The notes beneath the pieces are model-generated. The model was not told the DNA's origin. It did not search any database and worked only from the letters and a program-made list of their open reading frames with translations. From the NCBI GenBank assembly GCA_021154325.1, contig JAJKIR010000135.1, forward strand, positions 20,372-84,371: a DNA stretch of 64,000 bases, in the 5' to 3' direction. The stretch comes from Gemmatimonas sp. (GTDB lineage Bacteria > Gemmatimonadota > Gemmatimonadetes > Gemmatimonadales > Gemmatimonadaceae). The position numbers and the translations under genes were made by a program. Shown one piece after another: positions 20,568 to 29,254 of the stretch; the stretch's first letter is position 1, and every line of letters begins with the position of its first letter.

Positions 20568-20879
20568 ATGGAGTCATGCACCATCGCGGTCACGTCCCAC
20601 GATTACGCCGATGCGCGGCGTGTGCTGTCCGAGTGCTGGATCTTTACGCCGGAGCGTGGTCTGCGAGCGATGACGCTTCACGGCAATGGCTCGACGGTCG
20701 CCATCGATGGCCGGCGACTCATTCGCTGGTGCATTCTGGATGATGGCGTTCCGCGGGCGATCCTGGCGTACTTGTACTGCGCCGAGCATCCGTCCGTCGA
20801 GCTGCGCAATGAGGTTGCAACCCTCGCGAGAGCGAGATTCGATAACGGCAGTCCACCGCGCCTCACCGCACGAACATGA
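20568..20879 (+). CDS. Hypothetical protein
   Basis: 103-aa ORF with plausible protein sequence; converges on and slightly overlaps the 20863-22611 gene. Confidence 0.5.
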   Translation: MESCTIAVTSHDYADARRVLSECWIFTPERGLRAMTLHGNGSTVAIDGRRLIRWCILDDGVPRAILAYLYCAEHPSVELRNEVATLARARFDNGSPPRLTART

Positions 20880-22611
20880 AGCCGGACCCCTCCTGAGTGA
20901 TAACCGCGACCGAGGCATCGTTGGAGAAGACGATGCGGCGTCCTCCGGTGGGCAGCGCGAGTGATCGGAAAGTCCGCGCGCCAAGGTCCACCATCTTCAG
21001 CGTGCCGCCGCTCACGACCCAGAGCTCCAGGCCGTCGGGCGTCAACGCGGCCCCGAAGCCACCGGCGCCAGAAATCGACGGGCCCTGCACACCACTGGCG
21101 AGATCGAACATCGCCAAGTCGCTGCCCTCGATCGCCACGTAGAGCGTGCTGCCGTCGGCTGTGACGACCGCCTCTTGTGCCGTGCCCCCCACATGGAAGG
21201 TGCGGGTGACGGTGTTCGTGGACGTGTTGATCTCCGTGACGGCTCCCGCCTCGAAGCCGGTAACGTAGAGCAGGTTCTGGGAGGGATGCAGCGTCATCGC
21301 GTTGATCGTACCTGGTACCGTGATACGCGTCTTCTCGGCATGCGTTGCGGGGTCGTAGGCGACGACGAGGCCACCGGCTCCGACATACAGCGTTTGATCA
21401 TCGCGGCTCATCTGCACCGCGATCGGCTGCACGACCGTGAAATTGCCCACAACGGTATTGCTGGCGACATCGACTACGTCGATTCGGTTGTTGACCTGGT
21501 TTCCGATGTATGCGGTCGTGCCGGTGCTGTTGAAGGTCACGTCGAGGCCGCCCGCGCTCCCGTTCGTGGGCAGAACCGCGCCGGCGGGATCCACGATTGC
21601 GCTATGAGCACCGTCGTAGCCCGGGGCGACGATGGCGCCGTTCGAGGAAATTCCGAGTCCCCACGTGTTGGCGAAGGAGGCCGTCGTGACCGAGGTCCCG
21701 GAGGGACGGGAGATGTTGGCCACTTCGACGGCGACGGTGCGCGTGAAGTTTCCGCTCTTCACCGTGATGGTCGTGCTGCCTAACGGTCCAACGGCTGTGA
21801 CGACGCCAGTGCTCGAAACGGTGGCGATGGACTGATCATTCGACGTCCAGGTGATGCTCCCGCTTGGCATTGCGGCGCCCACCGCGTCGACGATGGTCGC
21901 GACGAGTTGCGCCTTCCCCGTCTTGCCGATGCGAACGGACGACGGCGCGACGCGCAGGTCCGACGCGACCTGGTTGACGACCACCGAGATCGTCCGGTTC
22001 AGCGTCGGCGTCGACAGCATCAGGCTAGTTGTCCCCCCGGGCCCGAGCGAAGTGATGAGCCCTGTCGGCGAGACCGAGATGAGGGAGGGATTCGCCGGTG
22101 AGTAATTGATCGTCGAGCCGGGGATCGGTGTCCCGACGGCATCGACGACCTGCGCCTGCAATTGAAGCGTCGTTTTCTGGTTGAGCGTCGCGGGGTTAGG
22201 CGACACGGATATTCCCGAGCTGACCTGGGTGACGTTGACCGGTACGCTCGTCGACGCGCGGCCCGACTTGGCGATGACGTTCGCCGTCCCCGACGGCCCG
22301 ACGGAGGTGATCACGCCGAGATTGGAGACCGTGAGTATCTGTGTATTCGAGCTGCTGAATGTGACGACGGCGCCGGTGATCAGCTGATCATTCTGGTCCG
22401 TGACGGAGACGCTGAGCGTCGCGGTGCCCTGCTGGGGAATCGTGACGGCGTCAGGCGCGACGATGACGTGCGCGGGCTGTGGCCCATTGTCCGTAGACGA
22501 TCCGCACGCGACAGCAGTAGCGAGGGCGACGAGGGCCGTGACCAATCGGCGAGCGCGCACCGGCAACACTCCAGAGACAAGTGAGGGAGCCGATGATGTA
22601 GTGGTGCACAA
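20863..22611 (-). CDS. Lipoprotein-like surface protein: three BIG_2-type Ig-like repeats plus C-terminal YncE-like beta-propeller
   Basis: ALATAVACGSS lipobox-like; repeated SVSPTGLITSLGPGGTT / TVSSTGVVTAVGPLGSTT; YIGNQVNNRIDVVDVASNTVVGNF. Confidence 0.8.
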   Translation of the reverse strand: MCTTTSSAPSLVSGVLPVRARRLVTALVALATAVACGSSTDNGPQPAHVIVAPDAVTIPQQGTATLSVSVTDQNDQLITGAVVTFSSSNTQILTVSNLGVITSVGPSGTANVIAKSGRASTSVPVNVTQVSSGISVSPNPATLNQKTTLQLQAQVVDAVGTPIPGSTINYSPANPSLISVSPTGLITSLGPGGTTSLMLSTPTLNRTISVVVNQVASDLRVAPSSVRIGKTGKAQLVATIVDAVGAAMPSGSITWTSNDQSIATVSSTGVVTAVGPLGSTTITVKSGNFTRTVAVEVANISRPSGTSVTTASFANTWGLGISSNGAIVAPGYDGAHSAIVDPAGAVLPTNGSAGGLDVTFNSTGTTAYIGNQVNNRIDVVDVASNTVVGNFTVVQPIAVQMSRDDQTLYVGAGGLVVAYDPATHAEKTRITVPGTINAMTLHPSQNLLYVTGFEAGAVTEINTSTNTVTRTFHVGGTAQEAVVTADGSTLYVAIEGSDLAMFDLASGVQGPSISGAGGFGAALTPDGLELWVVSGGTLKMVDLGARTFRSLALPTGGRRIVFSNDASVAVITQEGSGFMFVR

Positions 22612-22694
22612 CCAAGCGCAAGCGCCATCGAGGCGACTTAGCGCGGGCGGGCGAAACGCCCGCGAAGGCTAAATGAGAGTCCTCTAGTGCTGAG

Positions 22695-22778
22695 TGCCGG
22701 GACCGGGAATCGAACCCGGATGGGGTTGCCCCCAAGGGATTTTAAGTCCCTCGCGTCTACCGATTTCGCCATCCCGGC
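22695..22778 (-). tRNA. tRNA-Leu (anticodon UAA)
   Basis: gccgggatggcgaaatcggtagacgcgagggaCTTAAAAtccct...ggttcgattcccggtcccggca; class II length. Confidence 0.93.
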
Positions 22779-22802
22779 GGAACACGACATGAGCAAAAGC
22801 TA

Positions 22803-22828
22803 AAGGGAGCGGCGGCGGCCGCTCCCTT
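22803..22828 (-). terminator. Intrinsic terminator after tRNA-Gly
   Basis: AAGGGAGCGGC-cgcc-GCCGCTCCCTT stem followed on the minus strand by TTAGCTTTTGC. Confidence 0.7.
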
Positions 22829-22842
22829 CAACTTGCTTCAGA

Positions 22843-22914
22843 GCGGGAAACGGGACTCGAACCCGCGACCCCAACCTTGGCAAGGTTGTGCTCTACCAAC
22901 TGAGCTATTCCCGC
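22843..22914 (-). tRNA. tRNA-Gly (anticodon GCC)
   Basis: gcgggaatagctcagttggtagagcacaaccttGCCaaggttggggtcgcgggttcgagtcccgtttcccgc. Confidence 0.95.
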
Positions 22915-23011
22915 GTGTGCCGCTCAATATAGGCGGCCGATTCCCGCCGCGACAAGCACACCGGCCTTCAACCAGAGAGCAGATCCCTCGTTGCACTCGG
23001 GTGACATCCAT

Positions 23012-24796
23012 TCACGGCCGCTCGCCGAGGGCGTTCACGGCATACCAGACACTCCACGCCAAAAGGCCGGAGAGCGCCGCGTCACCGCCGTTGCCGCGGG
23101 CGCGACCGTCGGCGTCCACTTCCTCGGCGGCGATGCCGCCATCCAGCGGAGCGCGCCGTAGCCACTGCAGAACCGAGCCCGCCTCCGGACCGATGAGGCG
23201 CGCGCACTGCTGTGCGAGGAGATGCGGCTCGGCGCCGATCGATTTCACGGTCCGCCGATAGGTGGAATCCTGGCGCGCGACGGTGTCGTACAGCGGGAGC
23301 CAGAGTGTCGAGCCGAGGGGATCGTCCTCGACGGAGATGCCGCCGGCGAGATCGACGGCGGCGGCGTAGGTGTCCTTCCCTTCCCGATCGACGACGAAAT
23401 GGCGGCGGATGGCGGCCCGCACCGCCTCGGGATCCTCGACCTCGCGCGCCGTCTCCTCGTCGAGCGTGCGACGGAGGACGTCGAGCGCCTGTGCGACGAC
23501 CGCGTTGCCATGCAGCGCGAAGGGGTATGCGGGTGGAGTCCCCGACGGGCTGACTTCGGTGTGGTAGAGGGGAACTCGTCGGTCGCGGCGCGAGGCCAGG
23601 TCGTCGGCCGCGAGGTAGAGGGTGTCGGCGAGCACCGGCTCTTCGACAATTTGGTCGTCGCCGGTGTCGCGGATGTAGCGATCGGTAGCGAGCGCGTACG
23701 CGGCAGCGCCCTCGAGGGTGAAGCCCGGCTCGAACAGGGTGCCGTCCATGTAGTGCACACCGCGCCCCGGCGCGTAGCCATGCAGCTCGCAGACGCGCAG
23801 CAGGAGCTCGCGTGCGAGCGGCGCGTCGGCGAGCTGCACGGCCGGGATGGTCCAGACGAGCGCCTCCCAGTCGCGCACGGTGATGCCGCGGCCATTCCAG
23901 GGGGCGCGGCTCCGCACGACGTAATAGTGCGCATCGTCGAGTGCGCGCCCGACCGAATAGAAGTAGGCGAAGAGCAGATTGCGATTGATGACGCGATCCA
24001 TGGCGTCGTTCGTCGCGGTCTGCTGCAGAGACTGGAGCGCATCGCGCGTCGACGTGAGCAGCTGGCGCCAGCCGCGGCGCCTCAGCACGCGTACGGTTGC
24101 CTCCGCGCCGTCGCGCTCAGGCCCGGCGGCGATATAGAAGGCGACGTGCTCGCGCTCACCGGGCGCCACCCTAACGACGCGGCGGAGCGCGAAGTCATTG
24201 GTGCCATTGTCGGCAATCGAGAGCTGGGCAGCGCCATCGCCGCCAATGCCGACCGCGACGTCTCCCGGTGGCGCGCTTCCCTCGAGTAGCAAGACGTCTT
24301 CCGCGCCGTGGCTCACAACATTCGCGTCGACGAATTGTCGCGCCGAGCGAACGCGCAGCTGGCGATGGGCGAAGCGTCCCTCGAGGCCGATCGTGATCTC
24401 GGCAGGCGCGCCCGTACGATTCTCGACCGAGAGCGCGTACACGGCGCCAGCGACGTCGGCGTCGCGTCCATACGGAGCGAAGATGCTGCCGCGCACGACG
24501 ACGTCGCTGATGGTACAGGAGAAGGTCGGAATCCACCCCAGCGCTCTCTCCCACGCCATTTGCGCGCCGGCGAGATCGCGCGTGACGCCGCCGACGCCGA
24601 GCGTCGGCTTGAGCAGTGGCGTTCCCAAGCCCTGGAGAAAATCGGGGTCGCCCGCGAGCTCGATCGCAGAGCGCGATCCGCGGTGCAGAACACCGAGCGC
24701 GTGCAGCGAGCCGTCGACGGGATGGATGCACGGCAGCGCGATCCAGTGGTTCCCGGTGATCTGCCAGGGAACGCGCGGCGGCGGGAGCAGTGTCAC
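23012..24796 (-). CDS. Six-hairpin glycosidase-like hypothetical protein
   Basis: 594-aa ORF; DWEALVWTIPAVQLAD..LARELLLRVCELHGYAPGRGVHYMDGTLFEPGFTLEGAAAYALATDRYI. Confidence 0.6.
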   Translation of the reverse strand: MTLLPPPRVPWQITGNHWIALPCIHPVDGSLHALGVLHRGSRSAIELAGDPDFLQGLGTPLLKPTLGVGGVTRDLAGAQMAWERALGWIPTFSCTISDVVVRGSIFAPYGRDADVAGAVYALSVENRTGAPAEITIGLEGRFAHRQLRVRSARQFVDANVVSHGAEDVLLLEGSAPPGDVAVGIGGDGAAQLSIADNGTNDFALRRVVRVAPGEREHVAFYIAAGPERDGAEATVRVLRRRGWRQLLTSTRDALQSLQQTATNDAMDRVINRNLLFAYFYSVGRALDDAHYYVVRSRAPWNGRGITVRDWEALVWTIPAVQLADAPLARELLLRVCELHGYAPGRGVHYMDGTLFEPGFTLEGAAAYALATDRYIRDTGDDQIVEEPVLADTLYLAADDLASRRDRRVPLYHTEVSPSGTPPAYPFALHGNAVVAQALDVLRRTLDEETAREVEDPEAVRAAIRRHFVVDREGKDTYAAAVDLAGGISVEDDPLGSTLWLPLYDTVARQDSTYRRTVKSIGAEPHLLAQQCARLIGPEAGSVLQWLRRAPLDGGIAAEEVDADGRARGNGGDAALSGLLAWSVWYAVNALGERP

Positions 24797-24857
24797 GATC
24801 GTTTATGCATTTTTGGCGATGACCGGGTAGAATGATAACCTCATCCCACGTCAACGC

Positions 24858-26513
24858 ATGGCCGAGGCTGTAGAGGACACACACCAAACCCCCGACGCGC
24901 GCCGGCCAAGGAGCGAAAGGATTCGCTCGCGTTTGTTCCGGTGCGCGTCGCTTCTCATCGTCGCGGTCAGTCTCGCGGCGCGTGCGTCAGCGCAGCTGCC
25001 GCCCGCGCCGCTTCCGCTGAGCAACACCGAAGAGGCGCGGACGCTGCCCAAAGGCACCGTGCTCTTTCGCGCGCTGAATGCCTGGACGCGAATCGACGAG
25101 GTCTACGACGCGGCAGCAGACAGCGCGCATCATCTGCATCCGCTCGGCGACGCGTTCAGCGCGAGCCAGCTCGGCGTGCGCCAGTTTCCGGCACTCGCCG
25201 CGGCCGAGAACGCGCTTCGGACGTTAACGGGGGATCCGACCCTGTCACTCAATCTCGGCCAGCAGTTCGCGACCGCGAACACGCGCACGGTGACGACACC
25301 GTTCACCCTGCAGTACGGTCTGACCGATCGCCTAACGATTGGCGCGATGGTGCCGGTGGTGCAGACGCACAGCACGGTTTTCGTAGAGCTCAATCCCCGA
25401 CGACTGAACGGTAACTTCGGGGCCAATGTCGGGCCGAGCATACCGCAGCAGAACATTGCCCCCCTCCTCGCCCAGTTGCACGATGCGTTCGTGGATCTCG
25501 ACAATTTCGTCAACAACTGCACGGCTGCGAGCGGGTGCACCGATGCACAGCGGCAAGCGGCCATAGAGCTCCGCAAGTCTGTGCAGGACGAGAGCGCCGC
25601 GGTGGGAGTTCTCTATGGCGCGGCGAGCAGGTTCTCCCCGCTCGGCAACGCTCAGGCGGCGGTACTCACTCAACTGGACAACCTGGAGTCGAGCGTCGGC
25701 AGCATAACGGGAAAGACGTATACGTTCAACCAGCCTGCTGGCGCCAACGCGGTGGCAGCTCTGTTTCAGCTGCAGCAGCTCGCCACGGACCCGACGATCG
25801 CCGCGTATGACTCGTTAGGGTCGCCCGACCGCATCGGAATTGGCGATATCGAAGTGTCGGCACGGTTCAAGCTCCTCGATGCCTTCGCCGACACGACCGG
25901 CGGCATGAAGCTCAGGGCGACGCTCCTCGGTGTCGTTCGCGTCGGAACAGGACGGCCGCCGACGGGGACCGTGCCTTTCGAGGTGGGTACCGGCACGGGC
26001 CAGACGAGCGCCGATGGCGGCGCATTGATCGACGTGCGCTTCAGTCGGCGGTTCATGGCGACGTTCGGGGCGCAGTACACGAGCTACTTCACGAGCTCGG
26101 ACGTGGCGCGTCTTCCCAACAGCGACTACGCGCTCTTTCCGTTGGACGTTCCCATTGCGGGTAGCTGGCGAGAAGGCGATGCGCTGCAGCTCGAGGCGAC
26201 ACCGCGCATCTCGTTCACCGACTATTTCAGTCTCTTCGGCGCCTACACCCTGAGGCATCAGGCGGCGAGCAAGTACACTTCGCCCGACGCGTCGACTCTC
26301 CCGGTATTCAGCGCCACGACGGAACAGCGCGCTGGTCTGGGCTTCGGCTACTCGACGGTTACTCGTTATGTAAAGGGGCGGAGCAGCGTACCGATCGAGC
26401 TCTCGTTCACCCATCTCGAAACGCTCACTGCCTCGGGCGGACTGGTCCCGAAGTACAGCCGCGATCAGATCGAGCTGCGAATTTACTATCGCCTGCGCCG
26501 CACCGGCCGCTGA
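24858..26513 (+). CDS. Putative outer-membrane beta-barrel protein
   Basis: Signal peptide (CASLLIVAVSLAARASAQ); alternating barrel-like strands; C-terminal IELRIYYRLRRTGR. Confidence 0.6.
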   Translation: MAEAVEDTHQTPDARRPRSERIRSRLFRCASLLIVAVSLAARASAQLPPAPLPLSNTEEARTLPKGTVLFRALNAWTRIDEVYDAAADSAHHLHPLGDAFSASQLGVRQFPALAAAENALRTLTGDPTLSLNLGQQFATANTRTVTTPFTLQYGLTDRLTIGAMVPVVQTHSTVFVELNPRRLNGNFGANVGPSIPQQNIAPLLAQLHDAFVDLDNFVNNCTAASGCTDAQRQAAIELRKSVQDESAAVGVLYGAASRFSPLGNAQAAVLTQLDNLESSVGSITGKTYTFNQPAGANAVAALFQLQQLATDPTIAAYDSLGSPDRIGIGDIEVSARFKLLDAFADTTGGMKLRATLLGVVRVGTGRPPTGTVPFEVGTGTGQTSADGGALIDVRFSRRFMATFGAQYTSYFTSSDVARLPNSDYALFPLDVPIAGSWREGDALQLEATPRISFTDYFSLFGAYTLRHQAASKYTSPDASTLPVFSATTEQRAGLGFGYSTVTRYVKGRSSVPIELSFTHLETLTASGGLVPKYSRDQIELRIYYRLRRTGR

Positions 26514-28225
26514 GCCGGAGCACTTCCATTGGTCGCGGCGGCCGTCGTGGCCAGCTCGGGCGACGCGGCGCTCTCGAGCAGCTCCTGCGCGTGGGCGCGA
26601 CTGACCTCGCTCTCGGGATCTCCGCCCAGCATCCGAGCCACCTCGGACACGCGATCGCCACCTGTGAGCACTGTGACGTCGGCCGTGGTAACGCCGCCCC
26701 GGGCGCCCTTCGCGACAAGGATGTGATGGTGCGCTCGGGCGGCGATCTGGGGTAGATGAGTAATCGCGAACACCTGATGGTGTGCCGCAACGCGCCGCAT
26801 CGTCTCGCCGACCATGAGCCCAACGCGGCCGCCGATGCCGGCGTCGACCTCGTCGAAGACCAACGTCGGAACGCGGTCGAGGCGAGCGAGGATCGTCTTG
26901 AGCGCGAGCATCACGCGCGACAGCTCGCCGCCCGACGCGACTCGCGACAACGCACGCTCCTCGTGGCCGACGTTCAACGAAACCCGGAATTCCACATCCT
27001 CGGCGCCACACGGGCCAATTTCAGCCGTTGGCGTTAGGCGAACGCTGAAATGGCCATCGGGCATGCCGAGGTCCGGGAGCAGCTGATCGACGCTGGTGGC
27101 GATGCGTTGCGCCGCCGCCTGACGCAGCTCGGTGAGCGCGGCGGCTCGCTCCTGGAAGCGAGCTCGCGCGTCCCGCTCGCGAGTCTCGAGCTGCCGCAGA
27201 TCGAGGCCTGCTGAGTCGATGAGATCGAGCTCCTCGCGCGTGCGGCGGCCGGTTTCGATCACGTCCGCGAGGGTCGCCCCGTATTTTTTCGTGAGGCGAA
27301 AGAGGAGATCGCGGCGCGCGCGGACTTCGTCGAGCCGCGCCGGGTCGAGATCGATCGACGCCTCGTATTCCTCGAGCTCGCGCGCCAGCGCCTCGAGATT
27401 GTAGTAGGCGCTGTCGTAAAGCTCCTGGAGCCGCGAGAGCGTGGGATCGATGCGCTGAATGGCGGAGAGATGCCGCTCCACGCCGCCGAGCACGGTGAGG
27501 ACGGCCTCCTCTTCCCCGTCGATGCCCGACGCAATGCCCGAGGCGAGACTCCGCAATTCCTCCGCGTTCTCGAGCCGTCGCGCCTCGTCTTCGAGGCGTG
27601 CGTCCTCGCCCTCCGTGAGCTTCGCATCCTCGATCTCCTTCGCGACGTGACGGAGGTAATCGGCGCGTCGCTCGGCATCCGCCTTTCGGCGAAGAAGATC
27701 GGCGATCTCGCGGCGCGTGGCGGCGAGATCGTCGAATGCGGCCCGCGTGTGCGTCGCGGCATCGACGGCGCCGGCAAAGACATCGAGGATGAGTCGCTGC
27801 GACTCCGGATCGAGGAGGGTCTGTGCCTCGTGCTGGCCATGGAGATTGACGAGATGCTGGCCGATCTCCGCCAGGAGCGTGGCACTGACGGAGCTCCCGT
27901 TCACCCAGGCACGGGTTCGTCCCGACGCGGCGATCTCACGTTTGAGCACGACCAGTGGCTCGTCGGCGTCGATGCCGCGCTCGTCCAGCAGTTGAGCGAT
28001 CTCTGAACGTTCGGCGATGTCGAAGACGCCTTCGACGCTCGCGCGCTCGGCGCCCGTGCGAATGAGATCGACACTGGCGCGCTCGCCGAGGAGGAGGCTC
28101 AGCGCGCCGACGATGATGGATTTCCCGGCACCGGTCTCCCCTGAGAGCACGTTGAACCCTCGCGCCAGCGGCAGCGAGAGCGATTCGATGATCGCAAAGT
28201 TTTTTATGCGAAGCTCTGTCAACAT
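26486..28225 (-). CDS. recN: DNA repair protein RecN
   Basis: MLTELRIKNFAIIESLSL, GETGAGKSIIVGALSLLLGERA, LSRVASGGELSRVMLALK, VFDEVDAGIGG. Confidence 0.95.
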   Translation of the reverse strand: MLTELRIKNFAIIESLSLPLARGFNVLSGETGAGKSIIVGALSLLLGERASVDLIRTGAERASVEGVFDIAERSEIAQLLDERGIDADEPLVVLKREIAASGRTRAWVNGSSVSATLLAEIGQHLVNLHGQHEAQTLLDPESQRLILDVFAGAVDAATHTRAAFDDLAATRREIADLLRRKADAERRADYLRHVAKEIEDAKLTEGEDARLEDEARRLENAEELRSLASGIASGIDGEEEAVLTVLGGVERHLSAIQRIDPTLSRLQELYDSAYYNLEALARELEEYEASIDLDPARLDEVRARRDLLFRLTKKYGATLADVIETGRRTREELDLIDSAGLDLRQLETRERDARARFQERAAALTELRQAAAQRIATSVDQLLPDLGMPDGHFSVRLTPTAEIGPCGAEDVEFRVSLNVGHEERALSRVASGGELSRVMLALKTILARLDRVPTLVFDEVDAGIGGRVGLMVGETMRRVAAHHQVFAITHLPQIAARAHHHILVAKGARGGVTTADVTVLTGGDRVSEVARMLGGDPESEVSRAHAQELLESAASPELATTAAATNGSAPAQRPVRRRR

Positions 28226-28343
28226 GTGGAAGCTTCGCTCCCACATGGAGTCGTGCGCGCTTCGCGCGCACTCCCACTCCTCGCTTCGCTCGGAGCCAAT
28301 CGATTTGGAGTCGTGCGCGCTTCGCGCGCACTCCCACTCCTCT
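28224..28343. repeat. REP-like palindromic cluster: ATGTGG...CCACAT hairpin plus two 60-bp-period copies of TGGAGTCGTGCGCGC-TTC-GCGCGCACTCCCACTCCTC
   Basis: Identical copies starting at 28246 and 28306; 8-bp perfect inner stems. Confidence 0.88.
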
Positions 28344-28366
28344 CGCTTAGAGAGAGCATGGGGTCG

Positions 28367-29254
28367 TCAGGTCGCTGCATCGAAGCCGAACTTCTCATCG
28401 CGTTCCTTGAGGCCGCCCCAGCCGAGCTTCTGGCGCAGCGTCTTGAAAAAGCTGCCACCGGGGAAGCGCACGATGAGGACGCCTCCTTCGCCGCGACGGA
28501 TGCTGAGCGTTTCACCGCTCGCAAAGGTGGAGCCCACCTGGCCGTCGATCGTTACCAATAATTCTTCCGGGAAACCCTCGGCTTGCACCGTCACCTCTGT
28601 CCCGGGCGGAAGGATCAGCGGCCGGATCGCGAGTGCGTGGGCAGACACCGGGGTGACGACGAGCGCCTCGAGCGTCGGAAAGACCACCGGTCCACCGGCG
28701 GAGAGACTGTACGCCGTCGAACCGGTCGGCGTGGAGATGACGACGCCGTCGGCACCATACGTGGCGATCGTTTCACCGTCGGCGCAGACGCGGAGCTCGA
28801 CCACCCGCGCGAAGCCTCCCTTGTGGAGCACGACGTCGTTGAGCGCGACCCACTGGTGTCGCTCGCGGCCGAACGCGTCGAGCACGCGCGCCTTGATCGC
28901 CATGCGCGATTCTACCAGATAATCGCGCCGCGCGAATCGCATGAGCGCCGATGCCAGCTGATCGGCCGGACAACAGGTGAGAAAGCCGAGCCGGCCGAGA
29001 TTCACGCCGAGGATTGGGACTTGGTGTGGATCGAGGAGGCGAGCGCCACGCAGCAGCGTACCGTCTCCGCCTAACGTGAGCATCACGTCGAGGTTCGACG
29101 GATCTGACAGCTCCTTGCCGTAGCCGGCCGCCTCGTGAATCTCGCTCTCGAAGTACAGCTCGAGGCCGAGGCCGGGCGTCAGCTCCTCCAGCGTCTGGAG
29201 AACGTCTGGCAGCCCCGCATAGCCCCGGTGTCCAACGACGCCGACGCGGATCAC
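28367..29254 (-). CDS. nadK: NAD kinase
   Basis: VMLTLGGDGTLLRGARL, GVNLGRLGFLT, TPTGSTAYSLSAGGP. Confidence 0.94.
   Translation of the reverse strand: MIRVGVVGHRGYAGLPDVLQTLEELTPGLGLELYFESEIHEAAGYGKELSDPSNLDVMLTLGGDGTLLRGARLLDPHQVPILGVNLGRLGFLTCCPADQLASALMRFARRDYLVESRMAIKARVLDAFGRERHQWVALNDVVLHKGGFARVVELRVCADGETIATYGADGVVISTPTGSTAYSLSAGGPVVFPTLEALVVTPVSAHALAIRPLILPPGTEVTVQAEGFPEELLVTIDGQVGSTFASGETLSIRRGEGGVLIVRFPGGSFFKTLRQKLGWGGLKERDEKFGFDAAT

Noticed and set aside
18581-20879. Prophage or integrative element
   Set aside because: No integrase, structural, lysis or terminase genes and no visible attachment repeats; Rad52-like and XRE genes alone are insufficient.
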